Assembly: GCF_008369935.1 (NCBI RefSeq)
Contig: NZ_VTUZ01000004.1
Span: 186,001 to 250,000, forward strand
Origin: Paraburkholderia panacisoli
GTDB taxonomy: Bacteria; Pseudomonadota; Gammaproteobacteria; Burkholderiales; Burkholderiaceae
DNA length: 64,000 nt
Reading direction: 5' to 3'
Every line of letters starts with the position of its first letter. Within the stretch, counting starts at the first letter, position 1. Both the position numbers and the translations under genes were made by a program. The notes below the pieces were generated by a model that saw nothing but the letters and a program-made list of their open reading frames with translations, did no database searches and was not told where the DNA came from. This document shows positions 37,139-46,285 of the stretch, one piece after another.

Positions 37139-37867
37139 ATGACGGTGTTTTTTATCGGCGCGGGTCCAGGCGACCCGGAATTGATCACGGTGAAAGGGCA
37201 GCGCCTCGTGCGCAGTTGCCCGGTGATTCTGTACGCGGGGTCGCTCGTGCCGGCCGCGGTGCTCGAAGGTCACAGCGCGGAGCAGGTCGTCAATACCGCC
37301 GAACTCGACCTCGATCAGATCGTCGCGTTGCTTAAGGCCGCACATGACAAAGGCCAGCACGTGGCGCGCGTGCATTCCGGCGACCCATCGCTGTACGGCG
37401 CGATCGGCGAACAGATCCGCCGCTTGCGTGAGTTGCGCATGCCCTACGAGATCGTGCCTGGCGTGACCGCCACGGCCGCGTGCGCGGCGGCGCTCGGTTG
37501 CGAACTGACGCTGCCCGGCGTGTCGCAGACGCTGATCCTCACGCGCTACGCGAGCAAAACGACGATGCCCGAAGGCGAACAGCTCGCCGACCTCGCACGG
37601 CATCGCGCGACGATGGCGATCCACCTCGGCGTGCGGCATCTCGCACGCATCGTCGATGAATTGCGGCCGCATTACGGTGGCGCGTGTCCGATCGCGGTGA
37701 TTTATCGCGCGAGCTGGCCGGATGAGGAGAAGATCACCGGCACGCTCGACGATATCGTGGGCAAAGTGCAATCGAGCGCGATCGAGCGCACCGCGCTGAT
37801 TCTGGTCGGCGAGGTGCTGGCCGCCGAAGGTTTCGCAGAGTCTACGCTGTACGCGAAGGGCGGTTGA
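37139..37867 (+). CDS. cobM: Precorrin-4 C11-methyltransferase
   Basis: CobM methylates C11 of precorrin-4. The 242-residue tetrapyrrole methylase shows [17 protein letters not shown] at the N-terminus, RVHSGDPSLYGAIGEQ and VPGVTATAACAAALGCELT in the middle, and PIAVIYRASWPDE further on. GGAG lies eight bases before the ATG. Last gene of the plus arm, convergent with metE with only 23 bases between stops. Confidence 0.95.
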   Translation: MTVFFIGAGPGDPELITVKGQRLVRSCPVILYAGSLVPAAVLEGHSAEQVVNTAELDLDQIVALLKAAHDKGQHVARVHSGDPSLYGAIGEQIRRLRELRMPYEIVPGVTATAACAAALGCELTLPGVSQTLILTRYASKTTMPEGEQLADLARHRATMAIHLGVRHLARIVDELRPHYGGACPIAVIYRASWPDEEKITGTLDDIVGKVQSSAIERTALILVGEVLAAEGFAESTLYAKGG

Positions 37868-37890
37868 TGGACGTCGCGGCGGCAATCGAA

Positions 37891-40182
37891 CTAGCTAGCC
37901 AATTCAGGCTGCCGCGCTGCCAGTTTCACGCGCAAAGCCTGCGCCGCCCGAACCATGTTCGTCAACGCCGCTTCCGTCTCGGGCCAGCCGCGCGTCTTCA
38001 GCCCGCAATCCGGATTGACCCACAGGCGCTCGGCCGGAATCACTTCGCACGCGCGTTCCAGCAGCCGCTGCATCGCTTCGGCGCTCGGCACGCGCGGCGA
38101 GTGAATGTCGTAGACGCCGGGGCCGATCTCGTTCGGATACGCGAAAGCGCCGAAGCCGTCGAGCAGTTCCATCGCTGAACGCGAGGTCTCGATGGTGATC
38201 ACGTCGGCGTCCATCGCCGCGATCGACGGCAGAATGTCGTTGAATTCCGAATAGCACATGTGCGTGTGAATCTGCGTGCGATCACCGACGCCCGCCGCCG
38301 AAATCCGGAACACGCGCGTCGCCCATTCCAGGTACGCGGCCCAATCGTCCTTGCGCAACGGCAGGCCTTCACGGAACGCCGGTTCGTCGATCTGGATGAT
38401 GCGGATACCCGCCTTTTCCAGATCGACCACCTCGTCGCGGATCGCGAGCGCGAGTTGTAGCGCGGTGGTCGCGCGCGGCTGGTCGTCGCGCACAAACGAC
38501 CATTGCAGCATCGTCACCGGGCCGGTCAACATGCCTTTCATCACACGCGGCGTGAGCGATTGCGCGTAGCGGGTCGTGTCGACCGTGATCGGTTCGGGAC
38601 GGTACACATCGCCGTAAATGATCGGCGGCTTCACGCAGCGCGAGCCGTAGCTTTGCACCCAGCCGTTTTCCGTGAACGCGTAGCCCCACAACTGCTCGCC
38701 GAAATATTCGACCATGTCGTTGCGCTCGGCTTCGCCATGCACGAGCACGTCGAGGCCCAACGCTTCCTGCTTGCGCACGGCGAAGCCGATCTCGGTGCGC
38801 ATCCGTTGCAGGTAGTCGAGCGCGCGTAATTCGCCGCGTTTGTAGGCGGCCCGTGCCTGGCGGATCGACGCTGTTTGCGGAAACGAGCCGATCGTGGTGG
38901 TGGGCAGCAAAGGCAGCTCGAGCGCTTCGCGCTGCACGCGGTTGCGTTCGCTGAATGGGCTTTGACGGTCGGCCATCGCGTCGGTCACGGCGGCCATGCG
39001 CTTTTGCACCCATGCATTCACGACCGCGCCCGATTCACGGCGCGCCGCGAGCGCACGCCCGGCGGCAGCGAGCTTCGGTTCTGCCGCGGCGGGATCGCGC
39101 AACGCGAGCGCGAGTGTGCCGACTTCGTCGAGTTTTTCGGTGGCGAACGCGAGCCAGGATTTCAGATCGGTGTCGAGTTTCTTTTCCTGGGCGAGCGAGA
39201 CCGGCACATGCAGCAACGAGCACGATGGCGCGATCCACAAACGGTCGCCCAATTCCGCATGCAAGCCCCGCAACGACTCGACGAGCTCGCCGAGATTCGC
39301 GCGCCAGATATTGCGGCCGTCGATCACGCCCGCCGATAGCACCATGTGCTCGGGCAACGCCGCGCGCCACGCGTCGAGCTGTTGCGGCGCGCGCACGAGG
39401 TCCAGATGCACGCCGGCGACCGGCAGCCGGGCGACGCGCGGCGCGTGTTCGGCGGCGGTGTCGAAATACGTGGCGAGCAGCAGCTTCACGTCCGACGTGC
39501 CGAGCACGTCATAGGCCGCGGAAAACGCTTCGAGCCACGGCGCGGGCAAGTCGACGCACAACGCGGGCTCGTCGAGCTGCACCCATTCGATACCACGCTG
39601 CTTGAGCTTTTCCAGAATGCGACAGTAGCGGATCACCAGCTTCGGCAGCAACGACAAACGGTCGAAACCGGCGACATGACTCTTCGACAGCCACAGGTAG
39701 GTGATCGGCCCGATCAGCACTGGCTTGACCGGCACATTCAGCGTGAGCGCTTCGTCGATCTCGTCGAGCAGCCACTCGACACCGCCGTCGAACGAGGTCT
39801 GCGGTCCTAGTTCTGGGACCAGATAGTGGTAGTTCGTATCGAACCACTTGGTCATTTCCATCGCCGGTTGCGCGGCGTTGCCGCGCGCGAGTTCATAGTG
39901 CTGCGCAAGCGAGAGCGCCGCCGGATCGAAGCAGAACCGCTGCGGCAACGCGCCGAGCAGCGCACTCAGCGTGAGCATCTGATCGTAGTACGCGAAGTCG
40001 CCGGCGGTGATGAAATCGAGCCCGGCGTCCTGCTGCAATCGCCAATGGCGCGCGCGTAAGTCTCGCGCGACGCCACGCAGATGGTTCTCGTCGGTTTCGC
40101 CGCGCCAGAACGACTCCTGCGCGAATTTCAGTTCTCGCTGCGCGCCGATGCGCGGAAAGCCGGGGATGTGTGTGCGGGTCAT
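37891..40182 (-). CDS. metE: Cobalamin-independent methionine synthase
   Basis: MetE transfers a methyl group from 5-methyltetrahydropteroyltriglutamate to homocysteine without B12. It has 763 residues, the expected full length, with two related barrels. The zinc ligands H641, C643 (HTHMCYSEF) and C726 (NPDCGLKTR) are all present and fall at the same numbers as in the E. coli enzyme; ETSRS supplies the glutamate ligand. The gene faces away from metR, and the shared upstream region has a MetR-like palindrome. No cobalamin riboswitch is seen in front of it, although the B12 cluster is next door. Confidence 0.97.
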   Translation of the reverse strand: MTRTHIPGFPRIGAQRELKFAQESFWRGETDENHLRGVARDLRARHWRLQQDAGLDFITAGDFAYYDQMLTLSALLGALPQRFCFDPAALSLAQHYELARGNAAQPAMEMTKWFDTNYHYLVPELGPQTSFDGGVEWLLDEIDEALTLNVPVKPVLIGPITYLWLSKSHVAGFDRLSLLPKLVIRYCRILEKLKQRGIEWVQLDEPALCVDLPAPWLEAFSAAYDVLGTSDVKLLLATYFDTAAEHAPRVARLPVAGVHLDLVRAPQQLDAWRAALPEHMVLSAGVIDGRNIWRANLGELVESLRGLHAELGDRLWIAPSCSLLHVPVSLAQEKKLDTDLKSWLAFATEKLDEVGTLALALRDPAAAEPKLAAAGRALAARRESGAVVNAWVQKRMAAVTDAMADRQSPFSERNRVQREALELPLLPTTTIGSFPQTASIRQARAAYKRGELRALDYLQRMRTEIGFAVRKQEALGLDVLVHGEAERNDMVEYFGEQLWGYAFTENGWVQSYGSRCVKPPIIYGDVYRPEPITVDTTRYAQSLTPRVMKGMLTGPVTMLQWSFVRDDQPRATTALQLALAIRDEVVDLEKAGIRIIQIDEPAFREGLPLRKDDWAAYLEWATRVFRISAAGVGDRTQIHTHMCYSEFNDILPSIAAMDADVITIETSRSAMELLDGFGAFAYPNEIGPGVYDIHSPRVPSAEAMQRLLERACEVIPAERLWVNPDCGLKTRGWPETEAALTNMVRAAQALRVKLAARQPELAS

Positions 40183-40269
40183 GCGAAATCCTGTTGTGCG
40201 TTGTTTGAATTGGCGCCCAGTGTGCGAGTCGCGCTATGATTCATCAAGCGACATGTTTTCACCAATGTA

Positions 40270-40282
40270 TGAGCCGTATTCA
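40270..40282. promoter_or_regulatory. Putative MetR-binding site between metE and metR
   Basis: TGAGCCGTATTCA matches the MetR consensus TGAA-N5-TTCA at seven of eight defined positions and lies in the 135-base divergent region, 35 bases before the metR start and about 88 before metE. The site would serve metE activation and metR autoregulation. Assignment is by consensus and location. Confidence 0.5.
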
Positions 40283-40317
40283 TATCCAAAAAGATTTTTC
40301 CCGCACGGAGCGATCGG

Positions 40318-41247
40318 ATGCTTGAGCTTCGTCACCTGCGTTCGCTGATCGCGATCGCCGATTCCGGCAAGCTGGTCGCCGCAGCCGAACGCGTTCATTT
40401 GAGCCAGTCCGCGCTGTCGCATCAGATCCGCGATATCGAGGCGCACTACGAGGTGTCGCTATTCGAGCGCACCCGCCAGGGCCTGCGTTTCACCGCGGCG
40501 GGGGAGCGTCTGCTGGCGCTCGGGCGTGAGATGATCGCCGCGCTGAGCGCGGCGGAGCGCGATCTGGTGCGACTGAAAGGCGACACGCGCGGAGAATTGC
40601 GCATCGTGCTCGAATGCCATACCTGTTTCGACTGGCTGATGCCGGTGATGGACGAGTTCCGCCGACGCTGGCCCGAGGTCGAGGTCGACCTCGTCGCGGG
40701 TTTTCATGCGGACCCGCTGCGCTTGTTGAGCGACGCCAAGGCTGACGTGGTGATCGGTTCGAAGCCGGCGAAGCGGCGCGGCCTGCACATCGCGCCGCTA
40801 TTCCGTTTCGAGATTCTGGTGGTGCTGGCCAACGAGCACAGGCTGCGCAACAAGCGCCGCGTGATTGCGGACGATCTGCGCGACGAGACGCTGATCACCT
40901 ATCCGGTGCCCGAGGCGCGCATCGATCTGATCCGCGAAGTGCTGGAGCCTGCCGGCATCAAGCTCGAGCGGCGCACGGCCGAGCTGACCATTGCAATCAT
41001 GCAGCTGGTGGCAAGCCGCAGGGGCATCGCGGCGCTGCCGAACTGGGGCGTGAAGAACTACGTCGACCACGACTACGTGCAGGCCAAGCGCGTCGGGCCG
41101 CAGGGCCTGTGGAGCGAGTTGTACGCGGTGGCCGCGAAAGGCTTCGCGAGCCGGCCTTACTTTGCTGATTTCGTCACGATCGTGCGCGATACCTGCGCGG
41201 CGCAACTGGACGGCATCGAGTTGCTGACGGCGGACGAAGCGGGCTGA
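40318..41247 (+). CDS. metR: LysR-type activator of metE
   Basis: A 309-residue LysR regulator; helix-turn-helix at about 3-60 (HLRSLIAIADSGKLVAAAER, then LSQSALSHQIRDIE) and a C-terminal effector domain with the MetR-type ECHTCFDWLMPVMDEFRRRWP. MetR activates metE with homocysteine as co-inducer. Divergent from metE, as in enterobacteria. ATG follows CACGGAGCG. Confidence 0.92.
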   Translation: MLELRHLRSLIAIADSGKLVAAAERVHLSQSALSHQIRDIEAHYEVSLFERTRQGLRFTAAGERLLALGREMIAALSAAERDLVRLKGDTRGELRIVLECHTCFDWLMPVMDEFRRRWPEVEVDLVAGFHADPLRLLSDAKADVVIGSKPAKRRGLHIAPLFRFEILVVLANEHRLRNKRRVIADDLRDETLITYPVPEARIDLIREVLEPAGIKLERRTAELTIAIMQLVASRRGIAALPNWGVKNYVDHDYVQAKRVGPQGLWSELYAVAAKGFASRPYFADFVTIVRDTCAAQLDGIELLTADEAG

Positions 41248-41291
41248 GGCGCGCCGCAGCGGGCGCGCGACCACCACGCTCCCCGCACACC

Positions 41292-42785
41292 TCAGTGTTC
41301 GATCGTCGACAACGCCTCGACCGGCGTCTTCTTCCCAGTCCCGATGCTGATTGGCGGCACGAACCTCAGCAGCGCAACCACGAAGATCGCGATCACGAAG
41401 ATCGACACGAAAGTCAGATGCAGCGACTGATGCAACACCAGCCGGATCATGTCGCTGTCGCCGAGACTCGCGGCCTGATTCTGGAGCAGCGCTTTCAACT
41501 CGTCCGACGTGACCACCGCCGCGCCCTTCGAATGACTGAGCCCGAAGTTGAGCACCGCGCCGAACAGCGTCGCGCCGAGCGTGCTGCCGAGATTGCGCGA
41601 GAAGAGATTCGACGCGGTAGCGCTGCCGCGTTCGTCCATGTTGACGATCTCCTGGATCAGCACCAGCGAACTCACGCTCGACGTGCCCATGCCGAAGCCC
41701 ATGATCAGCGAGGCGAACGCGGCGAGCAGCGGCGACCCGCCGGGCGCCAGGAACAGCAGCAGCGCCGCGCCGAGCGGCACGAACGCGCTGCCGCCGAGCA
41801 GGATGCGCCGCAAGCCGAGGCGGTGGAACGACTTCGCCGCGAGCGTCGCGCCGGTCGGCCAGCCGACCATCATCATCGTCAGCGCCAGACCGGCCACCAC
41901 CGGCGAACGATGCAGCACGCCCTGCACGTACATTGGCAGGAACGTGGTGGAGCCCATCAGGATCATGCCGGACAGCAACGTCGAGCCGTTGCACGCGGCA
42001 ATCGGCCGGCGGCTCCATAGCGCGAACGAGATCATCGGTTCGGCCGCGCGGCGCTCCTGCAGCACGAAGAACAGCACGCACAGCAGGAACGCGCCGGCCG
42101 CGAGCGATGCTCGCGCGGTCTCGTCGTCGCCGGCATAGGTCAGCGCCATCATCAACGCGGCGATCGCCGCCATGAAGAGCGCCGCGCCGCCGAAATCGAT
42201 CGACGGACGCGCGTGCCGCTCCGACTCGCGCAGGAACGCGATGAAGCCCGCGGCCGAGGCGAGGCCGATCGGCACGTTCATCCAGAAGATCCATGCCCAC
42301 GACAGGTTGTGAATGATGAAGCCGCCGACCATCGGCCCGATCACCGCCGAGATCGCCCACACGCTGGCGAGATAGCCCTGCACCTTGCCGCGTTCGCGCG
42401 CCGGATAGAGATCGGCGACGATGGTCAGCGTGACTGGCTGGATCGCGCCCGCGCCGACACCCTGGATCAGGCGGAACACGATCATGGCCGGCATCGACCA
42501 CGCGAAGCCGGCGAGCACCGAACCGAGCAGGAAGATCGCGATGCCGGCGAGGATCACCGGCTTGCGTCCGTACAGGTCGGCGAGCTTGCCGAACACCACC
42601 GTCATGGCGGTTTGCGTGAGCAGGAACGACGAAAAGACCCAGCTATACAGATGCAGATCGCCGAGTTGCGTGACGATCTGCGGCATGGCGGTGGAGACGA
42701 TGGTGGCTTCGATGGCGACCATCGCCATGGACGCCATGACGGCGGCAATGACGGGCGCGCGCGATGATTGAGGGCTGCGGGACAT
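41292..42785 (-). CDS. DHA2-type MFS drug/proton antiporter (EmrB/QacA family)
   Basis: A 497-residue inner-membrane exporter with about 14 hydrophobic helices. Family motifs are visible: motif D-like VAIEATIVSTAMPQIV in helix 1, motif A GKLADLYGRKPV between helices 2 and 3, and motif C-like ISAVIGPMVGG in helix 5. Such proteins export drugs or metabolites against protons. The start at MSRSPQSS was chosen by topology; earlier in-frame starts at 42851 and 42890 exist and no strong ribosome site decides. No membrane-fusion partner (EmrA-like) is adjacent. Substrate unknown. Confidence 0.87.
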   Translation of the reverse strand: MSRSPQSSRAPVIAAVMASMAMVAIEATIVSTAMPQIVTQLGDLHLYSWVFSSFLLTQTAMTVVFGKLADLYGRKPVILAGIAIFLLGSVLAGFAWSMPAMIVFRLIQGVGAGAIQPVTLTIVADLYPARERGKVQGYLASVWAISAVIGPMVGGFIIHNLSWAWIFWMNVPIGLASAAGFIAFLRESERHARPSIDFGGAALFMAAIAALMMALTYAGDDETARASLAAGAFLLCVLFFVLQERRAAEPMISFALWSRRPIAACNGSTLLSGMILMGSTTFLPMYVQGVLHRSPVVAGLALTMMMVGWPTGATLAAKSFHRLGLRRILLGGSAFVPLGAALLLFLAPGGSPLLAAFASLIMGFGMGTSSVSSLVLIQEIVNMDERGSATASNLFSRNLGSTLGATLFGAVLNFGLSHSKGAAVVTSDELKALLQNQAASLGDSDMIRLVLHQSLHLTFVSIFVIAIFVVALLRFVPPISIGTGKKTPVEALSTIEH

Positions 42786-42999
42786 GGAGGCGTTAGTATC
42801 AGGGTGTTGGGCGCGTTTGACGGCATATGAGGAGGCAGGGCCGCGACGCATCAGCGCGGCCGCACGTGGCGGCCGATGTGGAGTATGCACCTAACGGAGA
42901 ATGCGCGCTCGGCGCCGTCCGCCTCGGCCGCAAGGCTCGCGGCGGCGTGGCACAGGGCTTGCGCTTTCACAGGTCTCTTTGGACACATGGAGGATCATT

Positions 43000-43266
43000 A
43001 TGAGGATCGAATTCACCGGACGCCGTGAAGTGGTGGCTGCGGCACGCGTCGCCTTCGAGGCCAATGTGGATGGGGCGGACGTCTGGTGCAGCGTGTCGCT
43101 TGACGCGCTGAACGACCATTTCGGCAACGGCGGTCCATCGGCCCACGATCTGGTGGGCACCTTCGAGGCCAACCGCGCGCGCATTGAAAATGCTACCCGG
43201 AAGGTGCTCGAAAGAAACGGCGGACGGTCCGTGGAACTCGAGACCGGGGATTTCAACAAGGTTTAA
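43000..43266 (+). CDS. DUF1488 family small protein (copy 1)
   Basis: An 88-residue protein that resembles the DUF1488 family, function unknown. The pattern is a beta-rich N-terminal half with a V-x-C-x-V strand (DVWCSVSLDALNDHF), a helix with FEANRARIENATRKVL, and a C-terminal strand ending VELETGDF. GGAGG lies seven bases before the ATG. Two other proteins in this window, at 60475 and 61250, share the same architecture and terminal L/T-x-x-DF ending. Confidence 0.78.
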   Translation: MRIEFTGRREVVAAARVAFEANVDGADVWCSVSLDALNDHFGNGGPSAHDLVGTFEANRARIENATRKVLERNGGRSVELETGDFNKV

Positions 43267-43370
43267 ACCGAGGCCCTGACCGGTCTCGGACATTCAGGCG
43301 GTGCGGGCCCGGCGTGTGCGCGCCGGGCCCGCAGTGTTGGATGTCCTGATGTTGCGTCAATGTTGCGTCG

Positions 43371-43724
43371 ATGTTGCCTTTTCGCTTTCATCCGTCGTTC
43401 GGCGCGACGCATGGCTCGATGCGCTTCGACAACTACGAAGTCAACGGCAAGTACGCGGTGACGCCCGCGTTGAGTCTCGGCGCGGCATACACGTACACGA
43501 ACGCGCACGTGAGCGGCACGTCGAGTTTCGGCTCCGATCCGAAATGGAATCAGGTGAATCTGCAGGCGGTCTATGCGCTGTCGCTGCGCACGGACGTCTA
43601 CGCCGAGGCGATGTATCAGCATGTCAGCGGCAAGGGCTACACGGCGTTTATCAACACGGCGGGCGGTGCGTCGTCGACGGGCAATCAGGTGGTCGGCACC
43701 GTGGGTCTGCGCACGCGCTTCTGA
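43371..43724 (+). pseudogene. Truncated porin, C-terminal third only
   Basis: The frame encodes roughly the last 105 residues of a Burkholderia-type trimeric porin: FDNYEVNGKYAVTPALSLGA, RTDVYAEAMYQHVSGKGY and the end QVVGTVGLRTRF with the closing Phe. It aligns closely with the end of the full porin at 53436 (NYELNGRYAITPALTVSGAY, RTDVYAEAAYQHV, QVVGTVGIRHRF). No signal peptide and no upstream barrel strands are present, so it cannot make a functional porin. The first 15 or so residues of the frame are not porin sequence. Confidence 0.85.
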
Positions 43725-43938
43725 GCATCGATCATCGAGGGGCCGTGTGCTGCCGATGTCGCTGCCGACATGGACGTTGCGCCGCGCGCGGTCCGGCGAT
43801 TTCTCCAGATCCCTCAACAATCCCTTCGACGCGCGGCCATTTTTCTCCGACGAAGCGGCGCCTATATTGAGCCCAGCGGTCGCGCAGAGAAACACTCGAC
43901 GCACCGCTGACCCTCAATTACTGGAGCTTGTTTTCATC

Positions 43939-44247
43939 ATGAAGTCCTTGATCAAGGCTGTTGTTGTCGTTGCTTCGCTGGCTGCTTCGGCCACGGTTTT
44001 CGCTCAATCGAATTCCCCCATCACGCGCGAGCAGGTGCGCGCGGAACTGGTTCAGCTCGCACAGGCCGGCTACCACGTCGGCGACGGCGACCAGGCCCAT
44101 TACCCCGAAGCGATTCAGGCCGTGCAAGCCCGCATTGCCGCGCAGAACAACGGCGCCAGCGCTTATGGCGGCAGCGTCGCGGGGTCGTCGCAAAGCGGCC
44201 GGCCGGCAGTGTCCGCAGCCGACTGGAACGCGATGTACAGCCGTTGA
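43939..44247 (+). CDS. DUF4148 family exported small protein
   Basis: A 102-residue protein with a clean signal peptide (MKSLIKAVVVVASLAASATV, cleavage near VFAQ) and the DUF4148 core ITREQVRAELVQLAQAGYHV. The remainder is Ala/Gly/Ser/Gln-rich and probably flexible. This family is abundant in Burkholderiales and has no known function; it is expected in the periplasm. GGAG upstream of the ATG is somewhat distant (13 bases). Confidence 0.88.
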   Translation: MKSLIKAVVVVASLAASATVFAQSNSPITREQVRAELVQLAQAGYHVGDGDQAHYPEAIQAVQARIAAQNNGASAYGGSVAGSSQSGRPAVSAADWNAMYSR

Positions 44248-44732
44248 TGCAAGAGCTTGCGCGCCACGAGGCGCGATGAGATGCGGGTAGGCGTGAAGCG
44301 CTTCGACGTGTCTGGTTGTGTTGCGCTTATGCGTGTTTGGCGTATTCGCGGGCGGGTTCATATGCATGCTCGCGTGTGATTCCGCGCATTAGCGCAACGC
44401 ATTTAGATTCGAACCGCGCTGGAAAGGACTCTTCCAGCTTGACGCATAGATCCGCCGCGTCGACGCCGGTACAGTAGTCATGCCCGCACGGTCTCCGGTG
44501 TGCGAGCGAGAGAGTTGGCCCCGGCTGGCAACAGCCGGGGCTTTTTTTGTTGAAGCGAAGTTTCTCCCGATGGACTTGCCTGAATTCGTCGAGCGAGTCG
44601 ATAAGGACACGGCACGCCAGCCGATTTGGCGCGCCGCATGGCTACGGTATAGTCACTCCCACCGACAGCGCGCATGCCCGCGTCACTCGCGCATGCGCAG
44701 CGAACGTAGTCCTCGATTGTCTGGAGAACATC
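44248..44732. other. Intergenic region with orphan terminator before carbonic anhydrase
   Basis: No gene is recognised in this 485-base stretch. It holds a hairpin GCTGGAA/TTCCAGC at 44418-44438 and, 80 bases on, a very strong intrinsic terminator (listed separately). The terminator is far from the DUF4148 stop, so either that mRNA has a long 3' end or a small RNA is made here. The last 180 bases lead into the carbonic anhydrase gene. Confidence 0.5.
44518..44548 (+). terminator. Strong intrinsic terminator
   Basis: A perfect 10-bp stem GCCCCGGCTG with its complement closes a GCAA tetraloop and is followed by seven T residues. This is a textbook plus-strand Rho-independent terminator, 270 bases after the DUF4148 stop and 185 bases before the carbonic anhydrase start. 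Confidence 0.93.
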
Positions 44733-45368
44733 GTGCAGGAAATCATCGAAGGTTTCATCCGCTTTCAAACTGAAGTTTTTCCGCAGCAGATTTCGTTGTT
44801 CAAGCGTTTGTCGACGGCGCAAAGTCCGAGCACGCTTTTCGTGACCTGCTCGGATAGCCGCGTGGTCCCCGAACTGCTCACGCAGGTGGAGCCGGGTGCG
44901 CTGTTCGTGATCCGCAACGCCGGCAACATCGTGCCTTCTTACGGCCCGGAGCCGGGCGGGGTGTCGGCCACCGTCGAGTACGCGGTGTCGGTGCTGGGCG
45001 TGCGCGATATCGTGATATGCGGCCACTCCAACTGCGGCGCGATGACGGCGATCTCGAGTTGCATGAATCTCGAGCATCTGCCGGCGGTGGCAAGCTGGCT
45101 GCGTCACGCGGATGCGGCCAAGGCGATCAACGCGTCACGCAGCTACCACTCGGACGCCGATCGCCTCGACGCGCTGGTCAAGGACAACGTGATCGCGCAA
45201 CTGAGCAATATTCGCACGCATCCTTCGGTGGCCGTGGGACTCGTCAATAAAACGCTGCAACTGCATGGCTGGATCTTCAATATCGAAAGCGGCGTGATGC
45301 TGGCACTCGACGGGCGCACCGGAAAGTTTTTGCCGCTCGCGGAGAACCCGGAAATTTATGCCGTTTAA
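44733..45368 (+). CDS. can: Beta-class carbonic anhydrase
   Basis: The enzyme interconverts carbon dioxide and bicarbonate. It is a 211-residue beta-class protein with zinc ligands C39 (CSDSR, with D41 and R43 as the catalytic dyad), H98 and C101 (HSNC). The start is GTG, eight bases after GGAG; no ATG is well placed. The cytoplasmic enzyme supplies bicarbonate for carboxylations. It stands as a single gene behind the strong terminator. Confidence 0.95.
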   Translation: MQEIIEGFIRFQTEVFPQQISLFKRLSTAQSPSTLFVTCSDSRVVPELLTQVEPGALFVIRNAGNIVPSYGPEPGGVSATVEYAVSVLGVRDIVICGHSNCGAMTAISSCMNLEHLPAVASWLRHADAAKAINASRSYHSDADRLDALVKDNVIAQLSNIRTHPSVAVGLVNKTLQLHGWIFNIESGVMLALDGRTGKFLPLAENPEIYAV

Positions 45369-45506
45369 CGCGACGGTGCGCGACAGCGGGCACGAATAGA
45401 CCTCTTTGGCGTCGCGGGGAGCCGCCTATACTGCGAGAGCATCAGAGGGCGAGCACGCCGTTTCGCGGTGTGTCACAACGATATCGACTCTGCTCGCGAG
45501 GTGGCT

Positions 45507-46190
45507 ATGAATATTCTGGTGGTCCTGACGTCGCACGATCAGCTCGGTGACACCGGCAAGAAGACCGGCTTCTGGCTCGAGGAGTTTGCCGCGCCTTACT
45601 ACGTATTCAAGGACGCCGGCGTCGCGCTGACGCTCGCTTCGCCCAAAGGCGGCCAGCCGCCGCTGGACCCGAAGAGCGACGACGCCGACGCGCAGACCGA
45701 CGCGACCCGGCGCTTCGGGAAAGACCCGCAGGCGCAAGCCGCGCTCGCGCACACGGCGCGCCTCGCGACGCTCGCGGCGGCGGACTACGACGCGCTGTTC
45801 TACCCCGGCGGCCACGGGCCGCTGTGGGACCTGGCCGACGATACGCATTCGATCGGCCTCATCGAAACCTTCCACGCGTCCGGCAAACCGGTCGGCGCGG
45901 TGTGTCACGCGCCTGCCGTGCTGCGCCATGCGAAGACGCCGGATGGGGTGCCGCTCGTGCGCGACAAGCCGGTCACGGGCTTTTCGAATTCGGAAGAGGC
46001 GGCCGTCGGTCTCACCGATGTCGTGCCGTTTCTCGTCGAAGACATGTTGAAGAAAAACGGCGGCCGCTATTCGAAGGGGCCGGACTGGCAGTCGCATGTC
46101 GTTGTCGCGGGGACGCTGATTACCGGGCAGAATCCGGCATCGTCGGAAGCGGCGGCGCGGGCGCTACTGACGAAGCTCGGCGTGAAGTGA
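45507..46190 (+). CDS. DJ-1/PfpI family protein (class I glutamine amidotransferase-like)
   Basis: A 227-residue protein of the DJ-1/PfpI superfamily, in the Hsp31/glyoxalase III-like group. The nucleophile elbow is GAVCHAPAVL, with Cys followed by the catalytic His; YPGGHGPLWDL and GKKTGFWLEE are other conserved blocks, the latter supplying the Glu that activates the Cys. Members detoxify methylglyoxal or act as chaperones under stress. GAGGTGG lies before the ATG. The function within the family is not decided by sequence. Confidence 0.87.
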   Translation: MNILVVLTSHDQLGDTGKKTGFWLEEFAAPYYVFKDAGVALTLASPKGGQPPLDPKSDDADAQTDATRRFGKDPQAQAALAHTARLATLAAADYDALFYPGGHGPLWDLADDTHSIGLIETFHASGKPVGAVCHAPAVLRHAKTPDGVPLVRDKPVTGFSNSEEAAVGLTDVVPFLVEDMLKKNGGRYSKGPDWQSHVVVAGTLITGQNPASSEAAARALLTKLGVK

Positions 46191-46285
46191 GGTGACGCAA
46201 TGCCTCGCGGTTCGAGAGGTGGAGCAGGGCGCTTTCGACGATGAACGGCTACCCCAGTTGCCGCGCGGTGGCGAGCGGCCCCGCC

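Noticed and set aside
40183..40317. Cobalamin riboswitch in front of metE
   Set aside because: The region is only 135 bases and lacks the CCGCAACT core and B12 box; a MetR-like site is present instead.
41248..41291. Terminator between metR and the MFS gene
   Set aside because: A 7-bp GC stem is present but there is no T-run and the stem is short; such repeats are common in this GC-rich sequence.
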